The notes under the pieces: model-generated
Database searches by the model: none
What the model was told of the DNA's origin: nothing
The model's input: only the letters and a program-made list of their open reading frames with translations
Made by a program: the position numbers and the translations under genes
Shown: in pieces, positions 27,174 to 35,130 of the stretch
Layout: the number at the start of each line of letters is the position of its first letter
Numbering within the stretch: position 1 is the first letter of the stretch
Assembly (NCBI RefSeq): GCF_030209475.1
Contig: NZ_JARVRW010000002.1
Location: forward strand, 124,001 to 188,000
Length of the DNA: 64,000 nucleotides
Reading direction: 5' to 3'
Source of the DNA: Microbacterium sp. lyk4-40-TSB-66
Lineage (GTDB): Bacteria > Actinomycetota > Actinomycetes > Actinomycetales > Microbacteriaceae

Positions 27174-28558
27174 GTCATTGGCTCTCTCAGCACGTACCGG
27201 AGCAAGTTGATGATGGACTCCCAAAGTTTCAGAACGTCCTCCTTCTCGATGAAGATCTGGTGGTTGTGGTTCGCCGCATTCAGGTAGTCGGCGGTCACTC
27301 CGTAGGCATAAACGTTCAACCGTTCGTTCTGGCGGAGCTTCTTGATTACCTGGACGAGGCTCTTCTTGTCCGCCGCGGTGACGTCCGCCTGCAACCACTC
27401 GAGTGCGGAGTCGAGGTAAACGTATTGCCCCTTCTTCGGGATGCTCTCACCCTTACCATCCGCGTAGGCCTTGACGGATTTCTCCAGGAACGTCCGGATT
27501 AGGTCGAAAGTTGCGTTGGGAAATTCTCGGTAACGTAGACTCGATAGCTCGTCCAAGATGGACCCGATTGCCGGGAACTTCGCTGGAGCGTGTAGGCCCG
27601 ACACGTCGAGCGTGGTCGGCTTGCGAGGCTTTGGCTCGGGCAAAGCAACCTCGGGCATTTCAGCGACTTCTGTGGCCTTGCCAGCCGTAACCTTGATGCT
27701 GGAGAGCTCGGTAAGGTACTGCTTATAGGTATCGTCGGCCGGAGCGTTCAACACTCGCGTGTTAATGCGCTTGCGCTTGATGTCTCGGACAATCTTCTCT
27801 GCGACGCGGTCGAAATCGTCTTGCTTCGCGTTAAGCGAGACACGCCCAGTCTTGTCGTCGACAGAGATGCGCGCAAACTTCAAGAACTCCGGGTTCTCAT
27901 AGAGCCTCTCGAAGGTGGAGATCGGGAAATTTCTTCGACGTGCGTACCGTGCGAGCTCTTCGTCCTGATAGTTCGCGTTCTGAAGAAGACGATGCATGTC
28001 GGCGGTCTTGATGAAGTCCGCCACCGGAATTCCCGGGTACTCCTGGATGAGCAGTTCCACCGACTTACCCGCTGCTACCTGCGCGGCGAAGAACTCGGCC
28101 TGGCGGAGCGGACCCCACGGCTTGCGCGGGTTCGATGTATGGAGCGTTGCGATCAGCTGATTCGCCGAGTCCCGGTCTGGGGCGACAAGGCACTCGATTG
28201 TCTTGTAGCTAGTGGGTAACTCAGTCGCTTCCACAAGCTCAGCGAGGCGCGGCTGAGCGGCAGGAACGAGATACGGATTCAACAGAGCCTTCAGAGCGGC
28301 AGTTCTCCGATTCCCCTCCACGACGACCCACTGATCGTTCTCCCGGAGCACAACTGGCCTCTCGTGGGTCAGATACCCCACAGTCATGATCGACTTCGCG
28401 ATGTCCAGCGCACCTTCGTGCTGAAATAGATCCTGGATGATGTCGGCTTGCGGCGGATCCGTGTGCAGAGTCAGACCCAACCGGACGTTTTTCGGATCAA
28501 GCCGAAGGTCCTTGGTGACATCCAGCTTTTCGACCTCCCATGTCGACATGTCCAGCAT
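27170..28558 (-). CDS. ParB-like nuclease-fold protein with possible HEPN-like C-terminus
   Basis: The 462-residue protein carries an N-terminal ParB/Srx-type domain (about 10-130) with VVVEGNRRTAALKALL, where EGNRR at 81-85 is the family motif. A helical middle region follows. A C-terminal domain (about 345-462) ends in YLNAANHNHQIFIEKEDVLKLWESIINLLRYVL and recalls HEPN-like helical domains. This last point is inference. ATG 28558 has a strong GGGGGAGG site. The open frame continues upstream into the integrase remnant but is not part of this gene. It heads the three-gene island operon. It is not a chromosome-partition ParB, as there is no ParA and no helix-turn-helix is recognised. Confidence 0.72.
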   Translation of the reverse strand: MLDMSTWEVEKLDVTKDLRLDPKNVRLGLTLHTDPPQADIIQDLFQHEGALDIAKSIMTVGYLTHERPVVLRENDQWVVVEGNRRTAALKALLNPYLVPAAQPRLAELVEATELPTSYKTIECLVAPDRDSANQLIATLHTSNPRKPWGPLRQAEFFAAQVAAGKSVELLIQEYPGIPVADFIKTADMHRLLQNANYQDEELARYARRRNFPISTFERLYENPEFLKFARISVDDKTGRVSLNAKQDDFDRVAEKIVRDIKRKRINTRVLNAPADDTYKQYLTELSSIKVTAGKATEVAEMPEVALPEPKPRKPTTLDVSGLHAPAKFPAIGSILDELSSLRYREFPNATFDLIRTFLEKSVKAYADGKGESIPKKGQYVYLDSALEWLQADVTAADKKSLVQVIKKLRQNERLNVYAYGVTADYLNAANHNHQIFIEKEDVLKLWESIINLLRYVLREPMT

Positions 28559-28625
28559 TGAGCCTCCCCCGGCACACCCTTGTTCGTGCCACTTTAGCGG
28601 GGAGCTACGCTTGCGCAGTCCCAGC

Positions 28626-28929
28626 GAAGGTCTCGAACCTGGGGTGCGCCGCGCGTACTCCGTCGGGTACAGATGCGAGTAAATCGAATCCGTGGTGACA
28701 ACCGAGGCATGACCGAGACAGCGGCTCACCTAGTACGGCGGGAACCCTGCGGCCAGCCACAAGCTGGCGGCCGTGTGGTGCAGGTCGTGGACGCGGATCG
28801 CGGGCAGCTGCGCGCGGACGAGGGCGGGCTAAGTAGTTGCGGCGGAATGTGGCGACGTCTCAGACGCGGTCATAGTCCACCAGCGCGGACCCGTTCGGCG
28901 CAGCCCGGGTGCGGTTGCCGGCCGTCTCT
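28626..28929 (-). pseudogene. Tyrosine recombinase (integrase) remnant, C-terminal part
   Basis: On the minus strand, translation gives ALVRAQLPAIRVHDLHHTAAS, then WLAAGFPPY, a TAG stop (28732-28730), then SRCLGHASVVTTDSIYSHLYPTEY. This is the catalytic end of a phage-type integrase. The box that should read HxLRH has HDLHH, so the catalytic Arg is replaced by His. The nucleophile Tyr (SIYSHLYP) remains. A frameshift near 28822 separates FRRNYL from the rest. The N-terminal part is missing, cut off at the right-hand repeat. It cannot make an active recombinase. Confidence 0.87.
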
Positions 28930-28930
28930 C

Positions 28931-28969
28931 AATCCGCGGGTCGAGGGTTCGAGCCCCTCCGGGCCCACC
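28931..28969 (+). repeat. attR-type 39-bp direct repeat (tRNA-Lys 3' end copy)
   Basis: This is an exact copy of 25313-25351. The bases before it do not form a tRNA 5' half, so it is not a second tRNA gene. It marks the right end of the island. Confidence 0.93.
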
Positions 28970-29019
28970 CACTTCTTCCTCTCGGCCAGGCGTCTTCGGG
29001 ATCCGCGCGAGACCCGCCG

Positions 29020-30015
29020 CTAGCCGGCCAGCGACAACAGCCACGCATAAAGGGCCATCGACGCCCCGTAGACGACGATCAGGATGCCGAAACCGAGCGC
29101 CTGCGCGCGCCAACCCGGCTTCGGCTTCAGCCACCACGCGAACATCTTGAACACGCGGGGCATCACGAACCATCCGAGCAGCTGGGTACTGACGAAGTTG
29201 CCGACGAACAGCGACAGCCAGAACGGGATCGCGTGCGGGCCGTCGAAGAGCGGCGTGCTGACGAAATAGCTCCACCCGAAGACGATCGGGTACAGCGCCG
29301 CGAGAACGAGCAGGTTGTTCTTCATCACCGACTCGCGTGCCGTCTCACCCTGGGGGGTCCAGAAGTCGAAGCCGAAGCTCGACGAGGCGACGGACAGATC
29401 CGCGTTGAACCGCTCCCCCTCTTTCAGGAGGCGCTCGCGCTCCGGCGAGTCGATCCAGGCGGCGAGGTTCTCGGCCGTGTCGAAGGTGAGGATGACGACC
29501 CACTCGTCCTGAACACCGGGAACGGGACGCTGGATCCGGTGGCCCCGAAAGCCCCGGAACTGCGCCTCGACGTCGGAGATGCGCTTCTGCCACGCCAGAT
29601 AATCCGCCTCCAGCGCGGGAGGAACCGTGGACGCGATGAGCACCGAGACCTCGTCACCGGGCGACGGGTTCTCGCGGAACAGCGTGACCTCCTCGTCGAT
29701 GACCTCGACGTCGGCGATCTGCGCGTACAGCTCCCGGCGTGCGGACCCGTCGAGCCACGCGCGCGCCGCGGCGGCATCGGTGAAACGCTGCACGAGCGTC
29801 CAGTCGTCCCTCGACTCGCTCGGCGAGATGACGGTGCTGCCCAGATACCCCGGCGTGCCCGTGAGGGCTCGACCCGATCGCTCCAGCCACCCCTCGAACG
29901 CCTCGACGTCGCGGGCCGCGACCTTCCGGTGGGTGACGAGCGTGACCGCCGTGTCGTCGGCGCTCGACTTCTCCCCCGGGGTCGGCCGTTCGTCCGCGAC
30001 GACGAGGCGTTGCAC
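29020..30015 (-). CDS. Antibiotic-biosynthesis-monooxygenase-domain membrane protein
   Basis: The 331-residue protein has two ferredoxin-like ABM domains (about 20-110 and 115-215) containing TVISPSESRDDWTLVQRF and PVPGVQDEWVVILTFDT. A C-terminal membrane part of three helices (about 230-331) follows. ABM domains act on small aromatic or heme-like substrates, but catalytic residues are not defined for this tandem form. The GTG start follows the guanine deaminase stop by two bases, so the genes are likely co-transcribed. The function is unknown. Confidence 0.77.
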   Translation of the reverse strand: MQRLVVADERPTPGEKSSADDTAVTLVTHRKVAARDVEAFEGWLERSGRALTGTPGYLGSTVISPSESRDDWTLVQRFTDAAAARAWLDGSARRELYAQIADVEVIDEEVTLFRENPSPGDEVSVLIASTVPPALEADYLAWQKRISDVEAQFRGFRGHRIQRPVPGVQDEWVVILTFDTAENLAAWIDSPERERLLKEGERFNADLSVASSSFGFDFWTPQGETARESVMKNNLLVLAALYPIVFGWSYFVSTPLFDGPHAIPFWLSLFVGNFVSTQLLGWFVMPRVFKMFAWWLKPKPGWRAQALGFGILIVVYGASMALYAWLLSLAG

Positions 30016-30017
30016 CG

Positions 30018-31490
30018 TCAGGCCTTCTTGTACAGACGCACGCCGGACACCCAGGTCTCGTCGACGTTGCGGTCGTCGCCGACCATCATCACCGAGAACA
30101 GCGCGTGCGCGGCCTCCGCCATCGTGGTCGGACCCGCCTCGCCGAAGAAGAGGGACTGGTGCCACGGCATCGCCGAGGGACCCGCGTTCCAATCGAGTGC
30201 GACGAAGTCCGCGGACTTCCCGACCTCGAAGTTGCCCACCTGGTCGTCGATGTACAGGCCCTCCGCGCCGCCCAGGGTGACCGACCAGAAGGCGCGGTAG
30301 GGCGAGAGCTTGCTGCGCTCGGCCGCCGCAAGATCCTGGGTGATGCGGTTCGTGGTGCCGTCGAGCAGCGTGTTGCCGAGCATGCCGACCTTGTACGCCT
30401 CATCGAGGACGTGGATCATGCTGAACCGGTTGCCACCGCCCATGTCGGTGCCGAACGACATCTTGACGCGCTTGTCGGGATCGGTCGCCTTGGCGAGGCG
30501 GAAGATCCCGCTGCCCAGGAAGAGGTTCGAGCACGGGCAGAAGACCACCGCACCGCCACTGTCGGACAGACGCCCGAATTCATTGTCGGACAGCCAGACC
30601 GCATGCCCGCCGGAGAACTTCGGGCCGACGAGCTCGTACTTCTCGTAGACGCCGAGATAGTCGGTGCAGTCCGGGTGCGCGAGGAGAAGATTGGAGATCT
30701 CGAGCGGATTCTCAGAAATGTGCGTGTTCACCCAGAGGTCGGGGTGTTCTTTCTTCAACCGCTGACAGGCTTTGAGCAGTTCATCGCTCGCTCCGAGCGC
30801 GAAGCGCGGGGTGATGGCGTAGCGATTACGACCCTTGCCGTGGTACTTCGCGATCATCGCCTTGCTGTCGTCGTAGAACTCCTCGGGCGTGCTGGTCGAC
30901 CCTTCCGGCGCGAATTGATCGATGCCCGTGACACCGCTGATCACCAGCATGTCGCGGCGCGCGGCGGCTTCGAAGAACTCCTCGACGGCGACGGTGGAGG
31001 TCGTGGTGAACGCCTGCACCGTCGTGGTGCCGCCCGCGAGCATGTTCTCGAGGAAGCGGTCCGACCCGGCGCGCGCGTACTCGCGGTCGCTGTAGCGGGC
31101 CTCCTCGGGGAAGACGGTGTCGATGAGCCACGGCAGCAGCTGCTCTCCGAAGGCCCCCAGTGCCCGCGTCTGCGGGACGTGCACGTGACCGTCGATGAAA
31201 CCAGGGGTGATGATGCGTCCGCGGATCTCGGTGACGTCGAGATCGGGGTGCAGGGGGGACACCTCGTCGAAAGGCCCGAAAGCGACGATCAGCCCGTCTT
31301 CGACGACGAGGAGTCCGTCCTGGAGGAATCGAGCCGATTCCTCCTCTCTGCCCACGTGCTTCCACGGGTCATCGATGAAATCGAAGAATGTGCCGCGAAT
31401 TCCAGAAGTGGCGATGATAGTGCCTTTCACAGAGGGCTGGTGAATGTCCGCGCCGGATGCGCCATTACCTTCGGCAGGCCAATCGGGCAC
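30018..31490 (-). CDS. guaD: Guanine deaminase-like amidohydrolase
   Basis: The protein is up to 490 residues with amidohydrolase metal motifs PGFIDGHVHVPQTRA, NTHISENP and GTDMGGGNRFS. The guanine-deaminase-like segment LPWLIDTVFPEEARYSDREYA and the PCSNLFLGSG loop are also present. It would convert guanine to xanthine in purine salvage. The start is uncertain. GTG 31490 is the longest, and GTG 31430 (VKGTIIATSG) would fit the usual N-terminus better. Neither has a clear ribosome site. Other amidohydrolases of this class cannot be excluded. Confidence 0.8.
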   Translation of the reverse strand: MPDWPAEGNGASGADIHQPSVKGTIIATSGIRGTFFDFIDDPWKHVGREEESARFLQDGLLVVEDGLIVAFGPFDEVSPLHPDLDVTEIRGRIITPGFIDGHVHVPQTRALGAFGEQLLPWLIDTVFPEEARYSDREYARAGSDRFLENMLAGGTTTVQAFTTTSTVAVEEFFEAAARRDMLVISGVTGIDQFAPEGSTSTPEEFYDDSKAMIAKYHGKGRNRYAITPRFALGASDELLKACQRLKKEHPDLWVNTHISENPLEISNLLLAHPDCTDYLGVYEKYELVGPKFSGGHAVWLSDNEFGRLSDSGGAVVFCPCSNLFLGSGIFRLAKATDPDKRVKMSFGTDMGGGNRFSMIHVLDEAYKVGMLGNTLLDGTTNRITQDLAAAERSKLSPYRAFWSVTLGGAEGLYIDDQVGNFEVGKSADFVALDWNAGPSAMPWHQSLFFGEAGPTTMAEAAHALFSVMMVGDDRNVDETWVSGVRLYKKA

Positions 31491-31589
31491 CTAGCGTCAT
31501 AGTGGCATAGAACGACTCGCGCCCGAGAAGAAATTCGTGCGAACAATGCACGGCCGGTGCGACGGTGGTCCTCGGTCGCGGCGCGATCC

Positions 31590-33050
31590 TCAACGAACCA
31601 CGATCGCCGTCGCCGCAGACGTGCGCTGCGACGAGAAGAAGCCGACCTTGTTCCCGGTGACGGTCACGGTGATCCGTTTTCCGAGCTGCGCCGTCGCGAC
31701 CTTCATCGTCTTACCCGTCGCCCCCGCGATGTCGACGCCATTCGCCTTCCATCGGTAGGTGAGCGTGACCGGGCTGGGCGTCCACGTACCCGGCGACGCG
31801 GTCAGCGTCGACCCGATCCTCGCGGTGCCGCTGATGGTGGGGGTGACCGCACCGAGCGTGCCCGCGGTGACGGGGGCCGTCGGCAGCGAGGTCGCGGCAT
31901 CCGATCCGTCGAGAGCCGAGACAGTGACCGAGATGCGCTTGCCGACCGCCGTTCCCGGAACGGTGAACGAGGCGCCCGTGGCGCCGGCGACCGCGACGCC
32001 ATCGGCCCTCCACTGATACGTCACCGGGACTTCACGCCCGGAGTCGGCGACCAGGGTCGAACCCGCCGCGGCGACGCCCGCGATCGTCGGGATCGACGGC
32101 GCCGGAGGGCCCGACCGGTACACCGCAACGTGTTCGACCGACATCGTGCCCCCCGAGGTCTTCGGCGCCGACGCGCTGTCGCATCCGCAGACGCCGTTCG
32201 GCAACCCCCCGCCGATGGCGAGATTGAGGATGAGGAAGTAGTCGTTCGGGATGGCGGCATCCCACGCGCTCTCGCCGATCTCCGCCTCCTCCACGACATG
32301 CGTGCTCAGGCCGTCGACGAAGAACTCCAGTCGTTCGGCGCCGGGCTCCGTGCGATCGATCAGTGTCGAGTACGTATGGAACCCGGCCAGACAGGAGGCG
32401 CACTCCAGAGGGCCGCTGGTGATACCGAAGGGCTCGTCGCAGGCGCCCCCGTCGGGAAGGTCGCAGTGCAGGGTCTGCAGAAGCTGCGGTGTGCCGTTCA
32501 CCGCCTCGAGCATGTCGAGCTCCCCTGTGCGCGGCCAGTCGATCTGCGCGTTCGCATCGCGACCGAGAGCCCAGAAGGCCGCCCAGTACCCGGTGGGATC
32601 GGCGACGGCGGGCAGACGAACGGATGCCGTCAGGAGCAGTCGTCCGCCCGCGGGTGCCGAGAACGACTTGTCGGCGGTGATGATCCGCCCCGAGGTCCAT
32701 GCGCCTGACGCATCGCGGAGGGCACGGATGCCGAGGGCGCCGGTCCCGTCGAGGAAGACATTCGCGGTGGACGCGGTGGTGCGATCGATGGCGCCGGTCC
32801 CCCACGTCCCGACCTCGTGCTCCCACTGGGGACCCACGGCTGTACCGGCGGGCCCGTCGAAGTCGTCGCGGAACAGCGTCGACCACCCCGGAGCATCGGC
32901 GGGGGCGGATGCGACGACCGCCGACGGCGCGGCGTCCGGAGCCTCATCCGCCGCGACGGCGATGCCCGGCGAGCCGGCGAGAGCGACGAGGGCGAGAAGG
33001 GCGAGGACGGCGGCCGCGTGACGCGGCGCCGGAAGGAAACGACCGAGCAT
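31590..33050 (-). CDS. Secreted GH16 glycoside hydrolase with Ig-like repeats
   Basis: The 486-residue precursor has a signal peptide ending near AVAADEA and a GH16 domain (about 55-300) with the catalytic motif GELDMLEAVNG. Two C-terminal Ig-like repeats follow, each with a YxWxA(D/N)GV...GATG core. GH16 enzymes cleave beta-glucans such as laminarin. The last repeat is closed by VKVATAQLGKRITVTV, common in Micrococcales secreted proteins. ATG 33050 has an AGGA site, and a longer in-frame start lacks one. An even number of cysteines in the catalytic part suggests disulfides. Confidence 0.85.
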   Translation of the reverse strand: MLGRFLPAPRHAAAVLALLALVALAGSPGIAVAADEAPDAAPSAVVASAPADAPGWSTLFRDDFDGPAGTAVGPQWEHEVGTWGTGAIDRTTASTANVFLDGTGALGIRALRDASGAWTSGRIITADKSFSAPAGGRLLLTASVRLPAVADPTGYWAAFWALGRDANAQIDWPRTGELDMLEAVNGTPQLLQTLHCDLPDGGACDEPFGITSGPLECASCLAGFHTYSTLIDRTEPGAERLEFFVDGLSTHVVEEAEIGESAWDAAIPNDYFLILNLAIGGGLPNGVCGCDSASAPKTSGGTMSVEHVAVYRSGPPAPSIPTIAGVAAAGSTLVADSGREVPVTYQWRADGVAVAGATGASFTVPGTAVGKRISVTVSALDGSDAATSLPTAPVTAGTLGAVTPTISGTARIGSTLTASPGTWTPSPVTLTYRWKANGVDIAGATGKTMKVATAQLGKRITVTVTGNKVGFFSSQRTSAATAIVVR

Positions 33051-33378
33051 GACGGGTCCTGCCTCTCGAACACCTGACGATGACGGAGACAACCGTCAGC
33101 TCGGCCGTCAAATGAATCGACCTGGAATGAATCTGAGCAGAAGCTGACAAAAGACGCAAGAAATGCTCAATATTGCCCTTTCCTCTTCTTGAGCCGATCT
33201 TGAGGTCCCCTTGCGCCCGGGCTGACGCCACCTCGTATTCGTGCGCATAGATTCATCGCTGTCCGGGGCTCCCATGGCCCGGGCAGTCCGCGTGAGCGGC
33301 AGCGGGGGCTGCGAGTTTTACATCGGCGAGCCCACTCCCGGCGCACCCGTGCGTGCGTCGGCGACGGAGAGGATCCCG
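33051..33378. other. Intergenic region between divergent GH16 and GT2 genes
   Basis: This 328-base gap must hold two divergent promoters. The left third (about 33110-33200) is AT-richer than the flanks. The right part contains several G-rich short inverted sequences before the GGAGAGG site of the GT2 gene. I find no tRNA and no riboswitch that I can name. Confidence 0.5.
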
Positions 33379-34773
33379 ATGACGACCACCACACGGCGCG
33401 CCCGCAGGCACGCTTCATCCCTGCCGCGCCGGGCATCATGGGAGGCTCCGCCCGAGAACCTCCCGACTCGGCGTGCACGTAGTCCTCGCCACCACATCTC
33501 CCCCTCGCTCAGCGACCTTCAGAGTGGGACGACGCCGACCCTGCGCCGCTCCGTCTCCGCGATGAGGGAGCTGCCCGCCGCGGCCTCGGTCTTCGCCGCC
33601 ACCCCGACGAGCGAGCGGTCCGCCGAGGTCTCGGTCTTCGCCGCCACCCCGCTGGGAATGCCGTCGGCGACCGAGGTTGAGGCACCGGCCGTCACCCCCA
33701 CGCGCCGTCGTCGGGCGGGGGCCCGCACCGGGAGCCTCGTCGCCGCCCTTCCCGCGCACAACGAGGAAGCCGGTATCGCCGCCGCGATCCAGGGCCTGCA
33801 GAACCAGACGTCGCCGCCCGATCACATCGTCGTGATCGCCGACAACTGCACCGACCGCACCGTCGAGATCGCCCGGGCGCACGGCGCCGAGGTCTTCATC
33901 ACCACCGGCAACACCCACAAGAAGGCCGGGGCGCTCAATCAGTTCCTGGCCGAAACGCTCCCCCACCTGAGGGAAGACGACGTGGTCCTCGTGCAGGACG
34001 CCGACTCCGCGTTGGACCCCGACTTCCTCGAGATCGCCCGTAAGAACCTGCGCGGGCGCATCGGCGCCGTCGGTGGGGTCTTCCGCGGCAGCGAGGGCGG
34101 CGGCTTCGTCGGACACCTCCAGCGCAACGAGTACGCGCGCTACGCCCGCGATGTGCGGCGCCTGCGCGGTAAGTGCCTCGTGGTCACCGGCACCGCCGCC
34201 GTGCTGCAGGTCGGGCTGCTACGCCGGATCGGAGAGGCGCGCCTCGCGGGCGAGCTTCCCGCGGGCGACGGTCGGGGCGGCGTCTACGACACCACGGTGC
34301 TCACCGAGGACAACGAGCTGACCTTCGCGATCCGCCACCTCGGATACGACGTGCTCAGCCCCGCGGGGTGCACCCTCGTCACGGAAGTCATGCCGACGTG
34401 GCGCGAGCTGTGGAACCAGCGTCTGCGGTGGAAGCGCGGCGCGGTCGAGAACTGCGTGCAGTACGGCCTCACGCGGGTGACCGCGCCCTACTGGGGGCGT
34501 CAGCTGCTCACGATGATCGGCTGCGTCATCACCTACATCTACCTCGCCACCATCGTCTACGCGATCGGGTGGGGCACATTCGCGGTCCAGCCGTTCTGGC
34601 TGGGCGTCACCGTGATCTTCATCGTCGAGCGCATCGTCACCGTCCGCGACCGCGGATGGCGGCACATGGTCCTCGCCGGCCTGATGTACGAGCTCGTCAT
34701 CGATCTCTTCCTGCAAATCGTCCACACCAAGGCATACCTGGACGCGTTGACACGACGTCGACGCGACTGGTGA
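33379..34773 (+). CDS. GT2-family processive-type glycosyltransferase
   Basis: The 464-residue protein has an unusual basic, Ala/Thr-rich N-terminal tail of about 115 residues with two copies of SVFAATP. The GT2 domain has VAALPAHNEEAGI, IADNCTDRTVEI, the metal motif QDADSALDPDF, acceptor TEDNELTFAI and QRLRWKRGA. Three or four C-terminal helices follow. These motifs are those of membrane GT2 enzymes such as cellulose/chitin/hyaluronan-type synthases or poly-GlcNAc synthase. ATG 33379 has a GGAGAGG site. A 53-residue membrane protein gene follows after 14 bases. The polysaccharide is unknown. Confidence 0.85.
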   Translation: MTTTTRRARRHASSLPRRASWEAPPENLPTRRARSPRHHISPSLSDLQSGTTPTLRRSVSAMRELPAAASVFAATPTSERSAEVSVFAATPLGMPSATEVEAPAVTPTRRRRAGARTGSLVAALPAHNEEAGIAAAIQGLQNQTSPPDHIVVIADNCTDRTVEIARAHGAEVFITTGNTHKKAGALNQFLAETLPHLREDDVVLVQDADSALDPDFLEIARKNLRGRIGAVGGVFRGSEGGGFVGHLQRNEYARYARDVRRLRGKCLVVTGTAAVLQVGLLRRIGEARLAGELPAGDGRGGVYDTTVLTEDNELTFAIRHLGYDVLSPAGCTLVTEVMPTWRELWNQRLRWKRGAVENCVQYGLTRVTAPYWGRQLLTMIGCVITYIYLATIVYAIGWGTFAVQPFWLGVTVIFIVERIVTVRDRGWRHMVLAGLMYELVIDLFLQIVHTKAYLDALTRRRRDW

Positions 34774-34787
34774 AACGGAGAAACACC

Positions 34788-34949
34788 ATGTACAACAACA
34801 TCGCATCGTCCACCGGCGCCGGCGTCGGCGCGGGAGCGCTGGCCATGACCGGGTTCAACTCGGTGTGGCTCGGCCTCGCGGCATTCGCCCTGATCGCGGC
34901 CGGTACCGCGATCATGCGCATCGTGCCCCGCCGCACGCGCGAGTCCTGA
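34788..34949 (+). CDS. 53-aa membrane protein with LPxTG-like sorting tail
   Basis: A short frame from ATG 34788 to TGA 34949 begins MYNNIASSTGAGVGAGALAMTG. A hydrophobic helix (VWLGLAAFALIAAGTAIM) and a basic end RIVPRRTRES follow. The LAMTG-helix-Arg layout mimics a sortase signal, but there is almost no protein in front of it. It lies 14 bases after the GT2 stop with a GGAG site, so it is probably co-expressed. It may be a small partner of the synthase. Function is not known. Confidence 0.72.
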   Translation: MYNNIASSTGAGVGAGALAMTGFNSVWLGLAAFALIAAGTAIMRIVPRRTRES

Positions 34950-34971
34950 GCGACGACACGAACGACGTGAG

Positions 34972-34999
34972 GGCCGTCGGCGCTTCGGCGCCGGCGGCC
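34972..34999 (+). terminator. Terminator hairpin after the GT2 operon
   Basis: A 12-bp GC-rich stem with one G-T pair and a TTCG tetraloop (GGCCGTCGGCGC / GCGCCGGCGGCC) begins 22 bases after the small membrane gene. It is followed by GTTGTGTTT. Confidence 0.75.
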
Positions 35000-35130
35000 G
35001 TTGTGTTTCCATCGCGGCCGGCCTCGACCGCCTCGAATGGTGCTGCAGCGAAGACAGCGGGTCCCAAGGAAACCTCGTGAGCGCTGAGCGCGCCTCGGCG
35101 GTAGTCTTCCGGTTCGCCGGGTCGGTTCGC

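Larger units (their letters stand above)
25313..28969. mobile_element. tRNA-Lys-inserted 3.6-kb genomic island
   Basis: The island is bounded by 39-bp direct repeats of the tRNA 3' end. It has visibly lower GC (near 55 percent in a sampled line, against about 70 percent outside) and holds an integrase remnant beside the right repeat. The cargo is three minus-strand genes with stop/start overlaps (ParB-like, D12 DNA methyltransferase, AbiGi-like). There are no transposases or phage structural genes. It appears immobile now because its own integrase is broken. Confidence 0.87.

Noticed and set aside
27174-27398. N-terminal extension of the methyltransferase
   Set aside because: It lies wholly inside the ParB-like gene and shows no methyltransferase motif. 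GTG 27173 gives the normal start.
28559-28729. N-terminal extension of the ParB-like protein
   Set aside because: The extra 57 residues are integrase tail and linker. ATG 28558 has a strong ribosome site.
28931-28969. A second tRNA-Lys gene
   Set aside because: Only the 3' half is present and nothing upstream forms an acceptor or D arm. It is the attR repeat.
33241-33378. A riboswitch before the GT2 gene
   Set aside because: G-rich inverted sequences exist but I could not match the conserved cores of c-di-GMP or c-di-AMP switches.
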